Positions 59,154 through 64,000 of a DNA stretch of 64,000 nt are shown one piece after another. Source of the DNA: Dentipellis sp. KUC8613 (taxonomy: Eukaryota; Basidiomycota; Agaricomycetes; Russulales; Hericiaceae). The notes under the pieces were generated by a model. The model had not been told where the DNA came from. It did no database searches and saw only the letters and a list, made by a program, of their open reading frames with translations. Both the position numbers and the translations under genes were made by a program. How positions within the stretch are numbered: the first letter of the stretch is position 1; each line of letters starts with the position of its first letter. The stretch covers positions 265,876-329,875 of the forward strand of contig NSJX01000019.1 of NCBI GenBank assembly GCA_002286715.1. The letters are read 5' to 3'.

Positions 59154-62100
59154 ATGTCGACTGCCGACCCAGCTCCTCTACACACTCCTACTCCATCTGA
59201 AAACCCACCACGTCAAAACAGAGACCCAGAAAACAGGCCACGAAATCCAAATGCCGACCAGGACGCAAACCCAAGGCTCGATCGTCGAGCAGACAATTCG
59301 CGTAAAAAACGCCAATCGCGTCCTCATCCTCCGAATCGTGGTCCTGGAAGGCCGAACGACGTAGCTGATGCGTCTGGCTCGCGCTCTCAGTCGCACACTC
59401 GAAATCCAGATTCCAGACCTTCCAGACGCCCTCGAAACTTTCCTCGTCGTAATGACGGCGAACCACCCGCCGGCTTTACAGGAGCAGATTCAGGAGGGAA
59501 CAACGATGCAGCTTCCCGCGCCTCAGGCTCGCGGTCGCAATCTCGTAATCGAAATCCGGATTCCAAACCTCCCAGACTCCCCCGAAATCCTCCTCGTCGT
59601 AACGATGGCGAGTCTTCGGCAAGGGGCGGGAGACAGCCCTCTCGCGGGAATGGGCGTGCCTCTAGGTTCAAGGGCAAGCTTTCTGAACCTGCGCAAGCGC
59701 CTGGAGCCGTTCCCGACGACACCAAGCCTGCAGAGAAATATCAGGCAGCTGCACCACATCACGACGATCTCACGTCGCGACTTATATACGAGCTGCGCAC
59801 CCCTCCGTATCCCGACTGTCCAATCTGCTTCAATCCTGTGCATCCCGCCCAGCCGACCTGGTCTTGCTCGCCCACGATCGTGCACAATTTGGACGAGAGC
59901 GATTCGGAGAAGGATGGGGCAAAGGAGAATGCAAACGCGCAGTGCTGCTGGACGACATTTCACCTCAAGTGTATTCGTTCCTGGGCTGCGAAGAGCGTAA
60001 AGGATATCGAGGACGCGTGGAGAGCAAGAGGTGAGGAGCGGAAGGGTGATTGGCGCTGTCCTGGCTGCCAGTCGAAGCGGGATGTGGTCCCGCGAGGCTA
60101 TTGGTACGTCCCAACGGACTCTGTCACATTTAGATCGTGGTTGAAAATCAGTTTGCGCATATAGGTGCTTCTGCGGCGCTCAACAGGAGCCCAAACCCCC
60201 TCGTCTCGCAACCCCTCACTCGTGCAGTAACCCTTGCTCCCGTCCGCGCGCCTGCGGCCACGCGTGTCCGCTCGCATGTCATCCGGGTCCCTGTCCACCA
60301 TGCCAGATCACGACGCACCAACCGTGCTATTGCGGCAAGACGACGATATCGTTCCGCTGTTCGCACAGTACTGCGAATCCCATCAGGAACCGTGGCGTGC
60401 CGCTCGTCGATCTCTCGTGCGGCCACAAGTGCGAAAAGAAACTGTCATGCGGAAATCACATCTGTGAGAGTATCTGCCACGAGGGTCCATGCGAGCCGTG
60501 CAAGGTCCGGGAAGTTGCCAAATGCTGGTGCGGGAAGGTGGAGAAGGAGGTTTCCTGCGGGTTTGGGGATCCAAGGCCCTGTGCTGTTCTTGAAGATGGG
60601 CATGAGGAGACTTGGCTCGGAAAGTTCGACTGCGGGAACCTCTGCGATCGGTGAGCACCTCGTACTTCGAAACCCGGATAATAGCTGAATCTATTTGTAG
60701 ACCATTTGACTGCGGCATCCATCGCTGCGAAAGGCCCTGTCATCCGCCCTCGCTCAACGCGCCTCCCTGTCCGCGCTCCCCATCTGTCATCACACATTGC
60801 CCCTGCGGCAAACACCCCCTCACGCCCGACTCCACGTCATTCTTCCCACCAGGCACCAAACTGACGCGGACAGCCTGCACCGACCCCATCCCGACCTGCA
60901 CCTCCCTCTGCAAAAAGCCGCTCGCGAACTGCTCGCATGTCTGCTCCTCGCCGTGTCACCTCGGCCCATGCCCACCCTGCACGATTCCTCTCGTGCGGCC
61001 GTGCCGCTGTGGCGCGACGACACGCGAAGTGCCCTGCTATGAGGCGGGTGCACACGAAGAGATTTTGTGCGACCGCCCGTGCGGCGCGCTCCGCGCATGC
61101 GGGAGGCATCAGTGCACGCGCCTGTGCTGCCCGCTCGCCGCGCTCGCGAACTCGGGCAAGGGGAAAGGCAAGCGTCGCGCGGTGAAGGAGGCGGAGGTCG
61201 TGGACGAAGCGGGATGGCACGAGTGCGACTTGGTATGCGGAAAGATGCTTGGGTGCGGGAACCATCGGTGCGAGGAGCGCGACCATCGTGGACCGTGTCC
61301 ACCGTGTCTGCGGAGCTCGTTCGAAGAGGTATGTGTTCTATCACATCGCGTATCCGCGCTTTTACGAACTCGCCGGGATGTAGCTGGTCTGCCACTGCGG
61401 CCGCACGGTCCTCGAGCCGCCCATCGCCTGCGGCACGCGCATCAACTGCACGTACCCGTGCTCGCGGCCGCCCCCGCCATGCGGGCATCCCAAGACGCAG
61501 CACACATGCCACGAGGACCCGAGTCCCTGCCCGCCGTGCCCGTTCCTGACGAGCAAGATGTGCGCGTGTGGGAAGAAGAGCGTCGACAACGTGCGCTGCT
61601 CGCAGGAGCGCGTGTCCTGCGGCGCGCCGTGTGGGAAGCTGCTCCGCTGCGGCTTCCACCACTGCGAGCGGCCGTGCCACGGCGACCCGTGCGGGCCGTG
61701 TGCGGCGGTCTGCGGCAAGCCGAGGAAGTTGTGGTAAGTCTTCTTCGGGCTGTTGGCGTGGTCTTCGGGAATCTGACATGTTGGTGTTTGTGTAGTCTTC
61801 CGAGCTTGCATCCGTGCCCGCATCCGTGCCATGCGCCTGCGTCTTGTCCCGAGGCTGAGCCGTGCCGCACGATTGTCACCATTACCTGCCCGTGCGGTCG
61901 TCTGCGTCAGGCGGTCGAGTGCGGTCGCTGCACTGGCAGCCCAGCTGGCCGTGAAGCGACGCAGAAGCTCAAGTGCTCGAATGAGTGCGCGATTGCGAAG
62001 CGTAACGCGAAGCTCGCGGAGGCGCTTGGTATCGACACGGGCGGGCGGGGCGGCGAGAAGCCGGTTGTGTACAGCGATGAGCTCGTCGCAATGGCCAGGA

Positions 62101-62764
62101 CAAATGCGAAGTTCGTCGCGCTTGTGGAGAAGACGTTCGCTGAGTACGTATATTGGGTGTATCGATTGGACTGCGTGGCTAATCGTGGTCTGTGCTCCTG
62201 TAGGTTTGTGACGTCGGACAAGAAGGTGCAGGTACTTCCACACATGCCCGAAGCGCGCAGGAAGTTCGTTCACGACGTAAGTCTTTCGCCACATCTCGTT
62301 CCTATCTGAAGGCTCATGCTCGTGCCTTGCAGCTCGCCGCGGTGTACCGCATGGACACCGAGATGGTCGACCAGGAGCCACATCGCAGCGTGCAGCTCGT
62401 CCGCCGCCTCGACACCCGCATCCCGAACCCCCTCCTCTCCGCCTCCGTTTCCCTTGGATCTTCCTCGAGCCTCGGCAAGCTCGCCGACCTCCGCGCGAAA
62501 CCCTATCGCGCGCCTGCGCCCGTTGCTCCAGCCCCGGCAGCACAGACCACCCACCGCGGGTGGACATCCGTCGTATCGACCTCGCGTCCCGCGAGCGGCA
62601 GCTCAACGCCGCCCGCACAGGGTCCGCCCGCCCCCGCGTGGACGACCCCCTCGGCTGCGCTGCGCGCGCCGCCTGTACCGCGCCCCACCCCTTCGCCTCG
62701 GCCTGCGCCTCCTGTGCAGCAGGCTGGCGATAATGTGCCGGACGATTGGGAGGACGATTTGTAG
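59154..62764 (+). CDS. FAP1: NFX1-type RING/zinc-finger protein (FAP1 homologue)
   Basis: Homologue of human NFX1 / yeast FAP1, a nuclear or cytosolic protein with a RING-like finger, a row of NF-X1 fingers and a C-terminal R3H region. Start ATG 59154 (MSTADPAPLHTPTPSENPP). Arg/Pro-rich N-tail with a doubled 30-residue unit. RING (PHD-like): CPICFNPVHPAQPTWSC, CCWTTFHLKCIRSWA, WRCPGCQ. Then about eight to nine NF-X1 fingers of the C-GH-C-x-C-x-GPC-x2-C kind: CGHACPLACHPGPCPPC, CGHKCEKKLSCGNHICESIC, CGIHRCERPCHP, CSHVCSSPCHLGPCPPC, CGRHQCTRLCC, CGNHRCEERDHRGPCPPC, CGHPKTQHTCHEDPSPCPPC, CGFHHCERPCHGDPCGPC, LHPCPHPCHAPASCPEAEPC. A helical CSNECAIAKRNAKLAEALGI is followed by the R3H-like region (FVALVEKTFAEFV, MPEARRKFVHDLAAVYRMD, RSVQLVRR). 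Ser/Pro-rich tail, ending DDWEDDL, stop 62764. About seven introns. Confidence 0.95.
59371..59611 (+). repeat. internal tandem duplication in the NFX1-type gene
   Basis: Two direct copies of an approx. 90-nt unit (59371-59466 and 59520-59611, period about 149 nt) encoding SGSRSQS..RNPDS.P.R followed by PRN.PRRNDGE. Both copies are in frame and diverged by several substitutions. Confidence 0.85.
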
Positions 62765-64000
62765 TCGTGTTTGTCTGACAGTAATGGCTAGATGCTATGG
62801 CGACTGCGCGAACTCTCTGACGAGTCCGGACTTGGTGGTCGCCGTTCACGTTGTTGTTAGATCTTAGATGTTACAGTTACACAATGAGTTTTGTAGCAGG
62901 GTAGACATAGCGTAGATTCGATGTTCGAATAAAAGACCTTTTGTTTTGTGTTTCTCTGGCTTTTTTTTTTGCATCCGTTGAGCGGGGAATATCCGGCAGC
63001 GATCGGTGGCGGTGGCGCGCGCGGGCTTTGCGCATGCTGCCACAAGCTGACACTGCTTCACTCAGGTTCACTGCGTTTGTGCCTCCGTCCACAATGACAC
63101 CCGTCACCATGCACTTCCACAACACAACGCAATGGACCCAGCCAAGTCTCGGTTTGAGCATATACTTAGCGACCTTGTTCTGCTTTCTATGCCCTATCCT
63201 ATCTACAACTTACGCCTAATCTAGCAGGTTATCAGCGGCTGACACCCGCGTCGACTCAGACCGCCAGCCTCATACGCAATCTATTCCCATAAGTCAGCCC
63301 GGCGCGCGGCACCTGGCCAACGCTCCTTTATTGCGAACCCCCACCATCACCGCCCCGTACCCACGCCTTAACGCTTTCCGCCCCGAGCCACCCAGATAGT
63401 GGATCACATGGACCAGCCGAACGGCCAGAGAAGCGCGGCACACGCGCGCCGGGGCTTCTGGGGCTTTGTGCAGCGCTTGTTTCTTGTTCTGCGGCGCTGC
63501 GCCTTGTTCCTCGGCCACGATGCGCATGCTGATCTCAAAGTCTTTGATCGGCAGCCACAGGGCGAGTGCGCTTGTGCTAGTGTGGCTCGCCTTTTGTTTT
63601 GCGCGCATATAAGGAGGTGGGTCTGCGAAAGTGTCTGCATTGTCCCCTTCTCCTCTCCCACTTCCCTACCCACTTCTTCTCCCGCTTGTCCTGGATTTTA
63701 CCGTCGAATGATACTGACGATTTCGTTTCTTTGTCCCCAGGGCTGGTTCAAGTCGTCGCTTGAGACGCGCCTCTTGCTTGTCCAGGCTGTTGTCGATGGG
63801 CTCTGCTCGTTGTCGTGTTTGGCGTAATGTGGGAGGCATGTTTTACCCCGACGAGCACCCCGCTGTCGATGGCTTGCGACGTGAGGCTGCATGTATGCTG
63901 CTGATTCTTTCTCGGGCGGCTGGTCTGTGGCATCTGGGCGACGCTGACATCCAGGCGACACTGAAATCTGGGCGACACTTCGATCGTCGACGCCGACAAT
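62765..64000. other. terminal 1.2 kb, no firm gene
   Basis: NFX1-type gene 3' flank and unassigned sequence. A plus-strand TATA-like atataa at 63605-63610 is followed by a CT-rich stretch and an ATG at 63709 (MILTISFLCPQGWFKSS), so a gene continuing past the window or a short transcript is possible. Other frames, such as 63399-63827, lack motifs. Confidence 0.35.

Noticed and set aside
61362..62849. 495-codon minus-strand frame
   Set aside because: Antisense of the NFX1-type gene; the Cys-rich fingers on the plus strand are unmistakable.
1..64000. CRISPR arrays, operons, insertion sequences, tRNA or rRNA genes
   Set aside because: The window is intron-rich fungal nuclear DNA; no spaced repeats, transposase motifs, terminal inverted repeats or cloverleaf structures were recognised by eye.

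Overview
This is nuclear DNA of a fungus, most likely an agaricomycete basidiomycete. Genes are dense and interrupted by many 45-70 nt GT-AG introns. There are no operons or ribosome binding sites. Gene content is typical of mushroom-forming fungi: F-box/LRR protein, MOB protein, fimbrin, NFX1-type factor, NCS1 permease, retinol-dehydrogenase-like SDRs. The lineage is inferred from gene style only. Exon boundaries were read by eye from splice signals and family conservation.

Layout. 0.7-4.6 kb: Argonaute copy A (+). 5.0-6.4 kb: type I metacaspase (-). 7.3-9.2 kb: MOB/phocein protein with a long acidic tail (-). 9.6-11.6 kb: amidase-signature enzyme (+). 12.0-13.8 kb: Ser/Pro-rich protein (-). 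13.8-17.5 kb: gene-poor. 17.5-18.3 kb: DUF7137-like membrane-anchored protein (-). 19.7-23.6 kb: Argonaute copy B (-). 25.4-27.6 kb: SET/MYND protein (-). 28.3-30.7 kb: fimbrin (+). 31.8-33.2 and 34.7-36.1 kb: tandem SDR pair (+). 38.1-39.6 kb: aquaporin-like channel with altered NPA boxes (+). 40.7-44.0 kb: protein with five C-x4-C-x12-C-x2-[C/H] modules (-). 44.1-46.1 kb: NCS1 nucleobase permease (+). 46.1-49.6 kb: repeat-rich and GC-rich spacer. 49.6-52.1 kb: APH/kinase-like protein (-). 53.0-54.6 kb: MFS transporter (-). 55.8-58.1 kb: F-box/LRR protein (-). 58.5-59.0 kb: TFIIA gamma subunit (-). 59.2-62.8 kb: NFX1-type RING/zinc-finger factor (+).

The most notable system is the inverted pair of Argonaute genes about 15 kb apart. 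Both appear intact and keep a D-E-D-D slicer tetrad. In both, the 3' two thirds of the gene plus several hundred bases downstream is an almost CpG-free block of about 3 kb. In each copy the block begins at the same PAZ-domain intron. Both copies also seem to share a 3-nt microexon between two normal-size introns near the 5' end. The second notable item is the five-module cysteine protein at 40.7-44.0 kb, which I cannot place in a known family.
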